From Brevipalpus yothersi (taxonomy: Eukaryota; Arthropoda; Arachnida; Trombidiformes; Tenuipalpidae): DNA of 64,000 bases. The translations under genes and the position numbers were made by a program. This document shows, in pieces, positions 38,393 through 48,320 of this stretch (position 1 is the stretch's first letter; every line of letters starts with the position of its first letter). The notes beneath the pieces were generated by a model. The model was not told the origin of the DNA, did not search any database, and worked only from the letters and a program-made list of their open reading frames with translations. Location: assembly GCA_003956705.1 (NCBI GenBank), contig QZCP01000179.1:178713-242712 (forward strand), written 5' to 3'.

Positions 38393-39909
38393 GTAATTTT
38401 CTTTTCATTTCAATTATCTTTTTAGATACCAATCTTCATCGGCATTCATTGGAGAAGAATCTCCTCTCCACATCCGTTTGTTAACTATTCTCAAAATTAA
38501 CAAAGTCTACTCATTCAATCCATACTCATCAGAAAATATCTAGTATACATGATGATAAGAACCTCTGTTGACTCTCCTTCCCTTCCTCTCTGGTTGCTTT
38601 GATTCACCATTTCTTGTGAGATTGTTGATCATCAGGTGTATTTGAACGCCTAACATCTCCATTTTACCATCGATAATCGGTTTATTGATGTCCCATGTTT
38701 GTTTTCCTTTATGCTTGCCTCCATCTCTTTTCCATTCCACTTCTCCACGATGTCTTCTGCCATTTGATCTCTCTAGACGTTCCAAGAATACATCATCATT
38801 TCTTCCTCTACGAAAACCCGCTTCATAGGCACCATAACTTGGTGATCTCATGTATCTGGTATGATAAGAATGTTAATGTCGAAGTTACTAAATCATCGGA
38901 GATTTCATTTTATAATGATTTTCGTATACTTACTGGAAATTTTTTCCCTGTTTCCGCTTGTGATCATCATCAAACTTATCATGAAATCTTGTCGGGCCCA
39001 GTCTTGAGCAACCCTCTCTACTCCAATAGCAATTATCCTCATTTCGTTTAAGTTTATCGTAAGTTTCTGTGATTGAAGCAATTCTGATGAGAAGTAACAC
39101 AGGCACTAAAATTTTACTACTTTTGGCACCCATTCTTTATCACTTGACTTTCAAGTAGATTCACGACATTCAGTTGAGAAATGGTCGAAATCATTTCCTG
39201 CGTTTAACTGATGTACAAAAATCATTCCATTACATAATCTTATTGTTGATGTCCATTCTGATCAGCCAGTCTCTCTGCTTCCGTCTTGATGGTCTGTTTG
39301 ATTTTCAGTTGGTGAAATGGTGAAAAAATCAATTCCAATAAAATTACACCAAAAACGGTTTTTAAATCCAATTACATCATAAGTATATATTCATTGAAGT
39401 TGTTAGTAGTTACATCCCCTCGACAATCTTTTTCATCATATCTTTTTGTGCGAACAATATATTTTTTTCCAACTCAATCTTTTCATACACACTTACTATA
39501 TTTCACCAACTTCCGTCCGTTCCTCATTCATTAAATTTTTCATCACTTCTCATGGCAGAAACTTAGTACGACATATCAGCACAATGTATCTTTCCTGTTC
39601 CTTCAAACTTCCACACATTCTACTTTATGTGTCTTTTTTATTGGTAGTTTTTGCTTTTGTCAGGAAAAATTTTTCAGATGAATCCGTCTTCATCTAGTGA
39701 CATTTTAGGGGATATCACCATCATTATTTATGATTCTTTTTGAGATCATTTTTACTATCTTCCATTTCTTCTGGTCAAACATTCGAAGACTATCCAAATT
39801 TTGTCTTAAATTACACAATGTTGATTCACTAGCATTACAAAACAATTATCACTAAAACTAGACAATTACAACTCATCTATGATAATTTTATCTATTTTTT
39901 ATTGATCAG
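38393..39909 (+). other. Intron of the SPPL2 gene, with an antisense gene inside
   Basis: A 1517-base intron, GTAATT to ATCAG, phase 1. It contains the minus-strand peptide-precursor gene at 38540-39133. The remaining 39134-39909 is AT-rich with no supported gene on the plus strand and probably holds the promoter of the nested gene. Confidence 0.8.
38540..39133 (-). CDS. Putative secreted (neuro)peptide precursor nested in the SPPL2 intron
   Basis: Two exons: 39133-38934 and 38855-38540. They are joined across a 78-base intron (CCA|GTAAGT ... ACCAG|ATAC) that splits a Gln codon, giving 171 residues. Residues 1-22 form a signal peptide (MGAKSSKILVPVLLLIRIAS). A dibasic KR at 29-30 and another basic site at 59-61 (KRK) bracket a 28-residue segment that holds the only two Cys, C35 and C42 (NCYWSREGC). 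This could form a single disulphide loop. The C-terminal half has further basic sites, two of them with a Gly in front (GRR), which is the usual context for amidation. This is the layout of a prohormone. I do not recognise the peptide: the six-residue Cys spacing resembles allatostatin C and CCHamide but the sequence does not. A readthrough alternative to the exon 2 end exists at a GTAAAA after GATG. Confidence 0.55.
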
Positions 39910-41315
39910 GTTTAATCATTGCTACACCAAATCGAATTCCAATTGATAAAATCACTGTGAATGGTTCTTTATTGGAAGGAAAAAACTTTACGATTGCACA
40001 AATTCAAGATAATAAAGAAATAAAGAGATCAGGACTTCAACTAGCAATATATACTGAAAAGGATGATGGAATGATACAACCAGGACTCGTATTACTATCA
40101 ATCGTTGCTATACTAATTGTGTGCGCTTCTGGCTATACATCTGGTCTCCTGGAATACATATCCATTCTTCATCGTCAAATCGAGACTGATAAATCCAAGA
40201 TAGCTGAATTATCCGCTGCTGATCCTTCTGATCAAGCAGGACCAGATGATGCAAATGGAACGGATCGAGAGAATGTTCTCAAGAAATGTCGAAGTAGCAA
40301 AGATAGTGGAAACTTGAAATTTACTGATCGGACTGCAGCTCTATTCGTTGTCTATGTTAGCGTAACTCTTTTGCTTCTTTACTTCCTCCGTGATCATATT
40401 ATCATCATCATGGTAACCCTCTTCGCAACTTTTTCAATTTCGTCCATCTACTCTCATTTGTCATCTCAATTGATGCCTTATTTACAAAGATTCCGAGAGA
40501 GAAAGGCTGTTTTTTATTCTATTCGAGCATCACTGCTTATCATCTCATCAATTGGTCCAGTGACATGGTTTTTTATTCGAAAAACCGATAAAGCTTGGCC
40601 ATTACACACGGTGCTCTCATTCGCAGTCCTCTACCATATCGTCCCCAAGTTCAGATCTCAAAGCTATCGTACTTTGGTGATACTTTCATCCCTCATTTTG
40701 GCCTATGATGTTTTTTTCGTTTTCGTAACTCCCTTATTCACCACATCAGGACAGAGTATTATGGAACAAGTTGTTTTGGGAGGATCTTCCAAAAATTCAA
40801 GATTTTTCTTTGGACCCAAGGAATACTCTGAATCACTGCCATTTTTCCTGAAAATACCAAAGGTGTTCACCCCCGATAAATTGGATCTCAAATGTCGAGA
40901 AATAGCATCAACCATTGGTCTTGGATTCGGTGATATCATCTTTCCAGGCATCATCGCAGGCCATTGTCATACATTTGATCTGTTCCGAGCGACTCCTTTC
41001 AAGCTGTATTATACCGTAAATTGTATCTCATTTGCAATTGGCCTTTTCCTCACCTACATCGCTCTCAACCTCATGCAAATTTCTCAGCCAGCTCTATTGT
41101 ATCTTGTGCCTTGTACGATCATACCTCCTATCTTGATCTCTCTTTATCGCAAAGAGTTCCACATGCTCTGGGTGGGAGTGGAGCAGCTACTGTCTGAGGG
41201 TTATGATATTACCTGTCAGAATCCGGTCAGTGGAGTCAATTCCAGCTCTGAACCAAGAGTTTCTTTGGTGGAAAATGATCAAGCAAGCTTAAAAGAACAA
41301 ACCACCTCTAATTAA
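39910..41315 (+). CDS. SPPL2: SPPL2-type protease, exon 2 with the catalytic core
   Basis: Encodes residues 158-625, stop TAA at 41313-41315. It finishes the PA domain (sequons NGS, NFT), then has a first helix (VLLSIVAILIVCASGY) and a cytosolic loop rich in Asp/Ser/Lys. The multi-helix core contains all three hallmarks of GxGD aspartyl proteases: YD in AYDVFFVFVTP (Asp424), GFGD at 496-499 (Asp499), and PAL at 551-553 in QPALLYLVP. The run IPKVF plus CHTFD and the PAL context are typical of SPPL2 rather than SPP or SPPL3, as is the glycosylated PA domain. The C-terminus is short, polar and likely cytosolic. Nothing is missing, so I expect an active enzyme. It is followed by an AATAAA at 41667-41672. 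Confidence 0.93.
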
Positions 41316-42044
41316 TTAATTTCTACTGGCAAAATTCTCATTTTTGTATCACATGAGATTTTCGAATTGCTCATGCTACCTGTGCCTTTGTTGTTCGATT
41401 GAAGAGAGAGGAATAATTGGATACTCCGCGTCTACTTTCCAGTCTTTTATTTTGCAATTATACCCAATTTTTTCTATTATAAATCACTCATTGAACTTTT
41501 TTTCTGATATAATAATAATAACCACTAAATCCCAACGATTCCATCATGGGCTCATCTGAGTTCCATGACTTAACGTCTCACATCTTTCCGAGTGCTCTTT
41601 TTTCATTCTTCTCTGTACTAAAAACTTCTCTTTTTTTTGAAATCAATGATTGATTAAATTGTCAGAAATAAAATTTCACTTTATGAACGATTCTTTCGAA
41701 AATCTTTACCCTCTTAACGCCTTGACAAACAGTAATAGCGATTAATAATTCCTTTTTGATGAAATTTCAATGCATTGAAAGCTTTAGCCTGTTTGTCGAG
41801 GTTCATTGGCAGTGTCACCGTTAAGGTGACCAACTATTCTAAAACAATTTCTTAAATCTTGTCGCTCTCGGTGTCATAAAATATTGAAACAAAAGCACCA
41901 AAAACTCAATTCACAAAGCCAAAGTTAATCCTAGATGAAAAAACTTTGAATCATGAAAGAATGGTAAGGATTATCTGATTATTCATGCTGAAAGATAGTT
42001 GACTGTTCAAAAGAAAGGAAGGTAGCTCATACACAAGGTGTAAT
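41316..42044. other. Intergenic: 3' UTR of SPPL2 and AT-rich spacer
   Basis: Holds the SPPL2 3' UTR up to about 41690 and AT-rich unique sequence. No further gene seen. Confidence 0.6.
41667..41672 (+). promoter_or_regulatory. Likely poly(A) signal of SPPL2
   Basis: AATAAA 352 bases downstream of the SPPL2 stop codon, followed within 40 bases by T-rich sequence. Confidence 0.5.
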
Positions 42045-42540
42045 ACTCACGTAACTTTGAGACTCACTTGATTTTTTGGCTTCTTTTGTTTCGATTCGGT
42101 GTATATTCTTTCAATATCAGTCCTAGATATTTGTCTGTCCAGCATGATTCGAAGATCAATTGGAAAATCAATACAGCTTTTTTGCACGATTAATTCAATC
42201 GATTATTTCTTTCAACGATCAACATTTGAACACTCCTGAAGTCGGTTAGAGGTCTTGGCTAATTCGCCCAGAAGATGTTTTTTTTTCATTTTTTAACAGT
42301 AAAAATGTGAATTTATGTTTGTTAGTTGATAATCAGCTGATGAATTCATCCCGTGGTGGAATGAAAATGTTATTAGAATTGTTAGGGCTATTCGAAGACT
42401 AAGTTTGAACAATTGAAGAGCTGTCATCCACTTGAACAATGTGCAAGATGATAAATACAAGGCAAGGTATCATGATTATTCCATACCACATTTTAATTAA
42501 TCAAATGTGAAATCAGTGAATCTCGTAAAACTTGACCAAA

Positions 42541-43078
42541 ATGCAATATTTTCAAAATCTGTTGTCAACCGGTGATGAGGACGAACCGGAACCGGATCCA
42601 GATCCAGATCCTCCAGCATCACCTACATCATCCTCCAGTGGTGAAGACAATTTACCTCCTCCACAACGGGACAACATCAAAAAAATTGGTTACTTGTCAG
42701 AAGAAGAGACAGCAACATTCAAAAAGAGCTTGGAGTAAGAAATTTATCAAGTTGCTTGTGCTTGTTGGACAAATATTTTTGAAATATTTTAACTTCAACA
42801 CTGTTATCGGAAGACTAGATGTATTTGATTAATTTTATTTTTCATCTCTTTTGATTCCTATTCTTTTAAGTAAGGATTTAGGCGCAGATTACCTATCAAA
42901 AACTTATTATAAGCCACCCCCATTGAGAAGAGGCCAGCAAAGTGAACAGAGACCGGCAGATCAGAGTCAAGGAGAACAACAAGTCAGCTCGCAACCACCT
43001 GATCAGAGTACATGGTCAGTCCACAAGAAACTGACCATGGCTCTTCCAGCCCACAATCACCTGAATCACCTTCACTGA
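42541..43078 (+). pseudogene. Tail-anchored orphan protein, copy 1, frameshifted
   Basis: Exon 1 is 42541-42734 (ATG 42541, MQYFQNLLST, then an acidic Glu/Asp/Pro run). Exon 2 starts at 42871 after a 136-base intron (GGA|GTAAGA ... TTTTAAG|T). The joined frame gives DKDLGADYLSK and then stops at 43078 after 133 residues, with a foreign-looking tail (TWSVHKKLTMALPAHN). Compared with copy 2 there are two extra bases around 43011-43018 just after GATCAGAGT. Downstream, the old frame is still open from ATG 43012 to TAA 43545 and encodes the Pro/Ser/Gln-rich region and membrane anchor with few changes. It also has an in-frame 42-base insertion next to the break and lacks the middle exon of copy 2. 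The break may be real or a base-calling error. Function unknown. Confidence 0.7.
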
Positions 43079-43545
43079 GTGCTCGAGAAGATGAGCAAAC
43101 TCAACCCAAACAACTGTTTCAATCAGATGACCAGCCACCGATTGATCAACAACCAGCAAGCCCCACACCGACTGATGATGGTTCCCCGATAAACCCTGTA
43201 CAAGACCATCCAACGATAGCTACTGACCAGAGCCCATTGAGTCCACGAGATGCTGACCAAGGGGCATCCAGTTTACAAAGTACTGACGAGAGATCATCTA
43301 CACCAGAATCACCTTTATTCACACCCCATATACCTAGACAACGACAGCAAGCAACCGGCCAACAATCAACTGGCGAGCAATCCATTGGTCAACAGCCAGG
43401 TAGTCCCATGCCACCTGATGATGGTTCTCCTGTAGCCTTGATTCAAGATTATCCAACGTTAGGAGCGATAATACCAACGGTTCTAGCTGTCATTTTCATA
43501 TTAATACTCTATAGAGCTATCAAATACGTTATCTTCCAATATTAA
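43012..43545 (+). CDS. Out-of-frame remainder of copy 1, with membrane anchor
   Basis: An open frame of 177 residues from ATG 43012 to TAA 43545. It is nearly identical to the C-terminal part of copy 2: SPTPTDDGSP and SPMPPDDGSP modules, then the hydrophobic anchor (IIPTVLAVIFILILY) and a nine-residue basic-aromatic end. It is in a +2 frame relative to the upstream exon. It would be made only if the frameshift is an assembly error, if translation starts at 43012, or from another transcript. The lack of any other stop suggests the break is young or false. Confidence 0.4.
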   Translation: MVSPQETDHGSSSPQSPESPSLSAREDEQTQPKQLFQSDDQPPIDQQPASPTPTDDGSPINPVQDHPTIATDQSPLSPRDADQGASSLQSTDERSSTPESPLFTPHIPRQRQQATGQQSTGEQSIGQQPGSPMPPDDGSPVALIQDYPTLGAIIPTVLAVIFILILYRAIKYVIFQY

Positions 43546-44347
43546 TATTAATATTAATGGTGATTCTTTGAGTATACATCTGTAAATGATCATATTTTTT
43601 GAATTGTAATGAATCCAAATCATCCAGAGTATCAACATTGAATGATCAATTTTCTTTTATTCCCTATATTGAAAAGAAGTTTCCATGTATTTTCGCATGC
43701 AAAAAGACAAACAGGTAAAAAAACAAAGGCTGTGATAACTTTCATGTTTGGCACTCTTTTCTAGAATATCCAGCTCGCCAAACTAAGGATTTTATTGTGC
43801 AAGAATTCAGCCACTGTTAATTGCCGTTCATGACCAATCACATAGCTTTTCTCCTGATCAATTATAAATAACAATAATAACACCTCTTACCATCAGAATA
43901 TGTATTCACCACCTTAATAACATTCTCTCCACTCAGACTGATTATTTATGATTTTGGCCAACCCAATTTTGAGTAGATCACTAATTTCTCACATTGAGAG
44001 ACTAGTGAGCTATCGATGAGAAACGATCGCATTATGTTACTCACGTAATTATGAAAACTTCTTAGTTCGATAAGGTCTCCAAGTGAATTCGTCTGAAAAA
44101 AGTTTTTTTCCCTTCACACGATGAAAATATGCATTAATTCATAATTGGCATATGATTATCTTTCGTGCTCAGATAGATTTGTGATTAGGATTGTTAGGCC
44201 TAGTCGAAACAAATGTTTGAACAATCGAAAAGCTATCGGTTAAACAATGCATAAGCTGATAAAAAACAAGGTATCATGAAAATTTTCTCACGATACATCC
44301 AATTCAATCCAATGTGAAATCGGTGAATCTCTTCAAACCTAATTACT

Positions 44348-45781
44348 ATGGAAAATTTGCAAGATGCCTCCAGTTCCGGTGAAGAGAATAATCCATCTCC
44401 TCCATCACCCAGTAAGGACAATACACCACCACCCTCAACCAGTGGGCAAAATCAGCCACCTTCACCTGCCCCATCCTCTTCCGGTGGAGAAGATGATTTA
44501 CCTCCTCTACAACAGGACAACATCAAAAATATTGGTGACTTATCAGAAGGAGAGACAGCAACATTCAAACAGAGCTTGGAGTAGGAAAATTTTTGAGTTT
44601 TTTTTTGTACACAATATATTTTGATATATCGTTTCACTGAAAAATGAAATGAAAAATAGGTGAATATAATTGATTTCAAATTTTTTTCCTTCTCTCCTCT
44701 GTGTCCAAGACGTATTGGCAAATCGCAGGTCAGAGCGGTAAGAAAAGCAGTAAAACGCAATGAATCCCTGAAAGATGTAATTGAACGAAGACTATCAAGA
44801 CGAAAAACAGGAGAGCTATCGAGTGAAAGTTCCGGAGATGGTGGTCCAGATGACCAGAGACCAGAAGGTGGAGTCTCAGATGACCAATGGTCAGAGGACG
44901 AAGCTCCAGAAGCCGAAGGAGCAGGGACACAGCCTCCGGGACCAGGTCCAATAAGAGGAATAGCTTCCATGTCAGAGGAAGAAACGGCAGCATTTAGAGC
45001 AAAATTGGAGTAAGAAATTTGCCAAGTTGCTTGTGCTTGTTGGACAAATATTTTCACTTCAAGATTCTTATCAGAAGGCTGGGTGTAATTGATTAATTTT
45101 ATTTTTTCATCTCTTTTGATTCCTATTCTTTTAAGTCAGGATTTGGGCGCAGATTACCTATCAAAAACTTATTATAAGCCAGGCCCATTGAGAAGAGGCC
45201 AGCAACGTGAACAGATACCAAGAGAACAGAGACCGGCAGATCAGAGTGCATCTAGTCCCCAACAAACTGACCATGGCTCTTCCAGCCCACAATCACCTCA
45301 ATCACCTTCACTGAGTGCTCGAGAAGCCGTGCCAACTCAACCCAAACAACTATTTCAATCAGATGACCAGCCACCGATTGATCAACCACCAACAAGCCCC
45401 ACACCGACTGATGATGGTTCCCCAATAAACTCTGTACAAGACCATCCAACGATAGCTACTGACCAGAGCCCATCGAGTCCACCGGGTGCTGACCAGGGGG
45501 CATCCAGTTTACAAAGTACTGATGAGAGTTCATCTACATCAGAATCACCTTTATTCACACCCCATATACCTAGACAACGACAGCAAGCAACTGGCCAACA
45601 ATCAACTGGCGAGCAATCCATTGGTCAACAGCCAGGTAGTCCCATGCCACCTGATGATGGTTCTCCTGTAGCCTTGATTCAAGATTATCCAACGTTAGGA
45701 GCGATAATACCAACAGTTCTAGCTGTCATTTTCATATTAATACTCTATAGAGCTATCAAATACGTTGTCTTCCAATATTAA
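44348..45781 (+). CDS. Tail-anchored Pro/Ser/Gln-rich orphan protein, copy 2, intact
   Basis: Three exons: 44348-44580, 44710-45009 and 45136-45781. All introns are phase 2 (GGA|GTAGGA, CCAAG|A; GGA|GTAAGA, TTTAAG|T), giving 392 residues. Exon 1 is Ser/Pro/Glu-rich and ends GDLSEGETATFKQSLE. Exon 2 is basic then acidic and ends ASMSEEETAAFRAKLE, so both exons close with the same module. Exon 3 begins DQDLGADYLSKTYYK, continues with a Pro/Ser/Gln-rich region carrying repeated DDGSP modules, and ends with a helix at about 366-384 and the short tail YRAIKYVVFQY. With no signal peptide and a helix at the extreme C-terminus, it should be a tail-anchored protein with its bulk in the cytosol. The family is not one I know. 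A poly(A) signal is possible at 46088. Confidence 0.75.
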
Positions 45782-46087
45782 TGGTGAATCTCTGAGTATA
45801 CATCTGTAAATGATCATATTTTTTGAATTGTGATGAATCCAAATCATCCAGAGTATCAACAGCGAGTAATTTTCTTTTACACCCTTTATTGAGTAGAAGT
45901 TTCCATGTATATTTTTTACATTTTTTTCGCATGAAAAAAGAATGCCAACAAAAGCTGTGATAACTTTTATGTTAGGAACTATTTTCTAGAATATCAAGCT
46001 CACCAAATCATGGATCCCATGGTGCAAAAATTCAGCCATCGCTAATTGCTATCTATGACCAAACTCATAGCTTTTCTCCAGATCAAT

Positions 46088-46093
46088 AATAAA
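46088..46093 (+). promoter_or_regulatory. Possible poly(A) signal of copy 2
   Basis: AATAAA within an AAT-rich run, about 310 bases after the stop codon. The equivalent site in copy 1 (near 43865) reads TATAAATAAC and lacks AATAAA. Confidence 0.3.
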
Positions 46094-47789
46094 TAATAAT
46101 AATAATACCTCCTCTTACAATCAGGATATGAATTCACCACCTTAATAACATTCTCTCCACTCAGACTTATTATTTATGATTTTAGCCAACTGAATTCTGA
46201 GTAGGTCACTTATTCCACAGTATCACGAATCATTTGTTTATGTGTTATGAATCCAAATTTTCCAGTGTCTCAGATCTGAATGTTCTAGAAAAAAGATGGA
46301 AAAAGAGGAGATAAAGTATTTTCAAGCTTGATTGACGTCCTGTGAAGTTTTTTTTTCGTTTCTTTCAAACTTTAAAGAAATCAATTTTAAGATCTCTGTA
46401 CTTCTCATCATTTCCTTGGGATCAATGAGACACTGATTCTCTTGATTCATTGTGTATATACCCTCGAATCGTCAATTCTGGTTGGTTTCATGGGGACTTA
46501 GTTTGACAAGTTGAATGACATTTTACCATGTTCCACATTTTAACCTCTGGTATTTGAGATGAAAGAAAGAAAAAGCTTACAATAATCATTTCTCTCAAGT
46601 TTCTTGACACTAGCTTAAGTAAGCTGTTGTCCTGTTTGGGCATTATTCAGGTAGCGAGAGAGATGTAAGTACTAATACTGAAGTTTATCGAATTTTTTGC
46701 TGAGAATTTGTGGTGATCTATAGAAAGATATGGAAAAAAGATTTTTACCTGTAATCTCAGTGTGATCCCATAAAATCCGTCTAAGTCATAGTCTGATGGT
46801 GTATTTAAGGCACCAAAATATATTGGAAATTGCTCGAGCAAAAAATTCCATCAAATTATGTCTAGGTGCAAAAGCTCTGGAGAGTGACCCTTCACGGTAA
46901 GAAGTGTAAGTGGTGTTGAGGAGTGATATTATTCAGAAATTAAATCAAGATTTATCAAATTTTTTGGAGATTATATTGGTTAAAAAAAATTAGCCTTATG
47001 ATATGATCAACACCTCAAAGATTTTCAAAGCAACCGAGAAGGCTATGGTTTGATTTAATTAATTTTATAATAATAAGACATTAATCCACTCAATATCAAG
47101 ATGAGGATGAAACATTCTTCATGAGATATTTCTTCCGATAGAGAAAAAATGAAACGCTATCAAGTTATATTCTTTATCCAGTTCCATTCAACCTCATCAG
47201 CAGACCTTCAATCCGGCCTCTGGTCATTCGATTTTGTTAATGATTCGTACGGCGAAAGGTTCTGGGTTTCTCCTGATGACTTTTCTATTTTTTCAATCCA
47301 ATAAAAGTCTAACATTTACTATTTTATATATATTATTTGTGATTAGATTGCGATTTGAATTCATTATAATTCTCTTATACGTGCTCCAGAGAATTTTGTT
47401 ACAACATATGTCAAAAAGTCAATTTTGTGTTCGCATTCGTAAGCCGAGTTGAGAAAGAATTAATTATATTCACGATGAACAACAACATCAACGTAAAACA
47501 TAATCTTGAGTAGCAAGTTTTTTTCCGGGGAAAAACTTGCTGTTTGTGATTGTTTCATCCAACCGCAATGCTTAGTGAGCGTATTTTTAGCTTCTCACAT
47601 TGAAATTCTTTCCAAAGAAATTTTTGTATTCATTCTTCGAATTTGTATTCTGATATGCCTTTCCAAACATTTCCGAATATATACATTCCAATCTTACCCT
47701 ACTAATACACCGAATGCTTATCTGTTCAATATTTCGTCATAGTTTTCAGATAATTATCAAATCATCACAAAATTGATACATCGTGCTCC

Positions 47790-47791
<2 letters not shown>

Positions 47792-47849
<58 letters not shown>
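47792..47849. repeat. (CT)n microsatellite, left arm of an inverted pair
   Basis: About 29 CT units; the reverse complement of the (GA)n tract at 47907-47965. Confidence 0.95.
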
Positions 47850-47854
<5 letters not shown>

Positions 47855-47903
47855 CACCAGTCTCTCTTTCATCTTTATCATTCAAATTGAGAGAGTCTGA
47901 TGA

Positions 47904-47906
<3 letters not shown>

Positions 47907-47965
<59 letters not shown>
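47907..47965. repeat. (GA)n microsatellite, right arm of an inverted pair
   Basis: About 29 GA units, 57 bases after the CT tract and of matching length. Confidence 0.95.
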
Positions 47966-47967
<2 letters not shown>

Positions 47968-48320
47968 TCGGGTGAGCCATAAGAATTCGAGAGAGCTTCT
48001 CATCTTCAGAAAGAGAAAATGAATGAGAGAGAAAACAGACAGGCTTGTGAGACTTTATCAACGTTCAGTGTGTTTCTCTTAAATGATTTTTACCTTATTC
48101 AATCAAATACCTGAGATAATCATATTCATCTCTCACCTACTTCATCTTGTTTAACACTTTTTAAGTTTTCTTCTTCTTTTTCCTCTTCTTTTTGTGATCA
48201 TCATACTCATTAACATTTGCCCTCAATTTTGATCATCTCAACCATCACCATCATCAATCGTCAAGTGGCTGATTCATTCATCATCACCTTTTTATCATCA
48301 TCAGTATTCGACTCATCATC

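Larger units (their letters stand above)
42045..46215 (+). repeat. Head-to-tail tandem duplication, two units
   Basis: Unit 1 spans about 42045-44030 and unit 2 about 44035-46215. Both start near a shared TACTCACGTAA (about 42045 and 44040). Both carry the same 5' block, exons, intron and about 440 bases of 3' flank (for example GAGTATACATCTGTAAATGA after each stop codon, and the ATTCACCACCTTAATAACA string near each end). Unit 2 is longer mainly because of an extra 300-base exon and its intron. Noncoding flanks are still clearly alignable by eye, so the event is fairly recent. Confidence 0.85.
46216..48320. other. Intergenic region with facing CT and GA tracts
   Basis: AT-rich unique sequence, then the inverted pair of dinucleotide tracts at 47792-47965, then A/T- and CAT-rich sequence leading to the growth factor gene. 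A short minus-strand frame near 46707-46841 ending in TTACAG|GTAAAA looks exon-like but has no partner. Confidence 0.6.

Noticed and set aside
46707..46841. Minus-strand exon-like piece (YDLDGFYGITLRLQ) followed by TTACAG|GTAAAA
   Set aside because: A stop lies just upstream in the same frame, the only nearby acceptor downstream leads to an early stop, and no partner exon is seen. Left out of the gene list.
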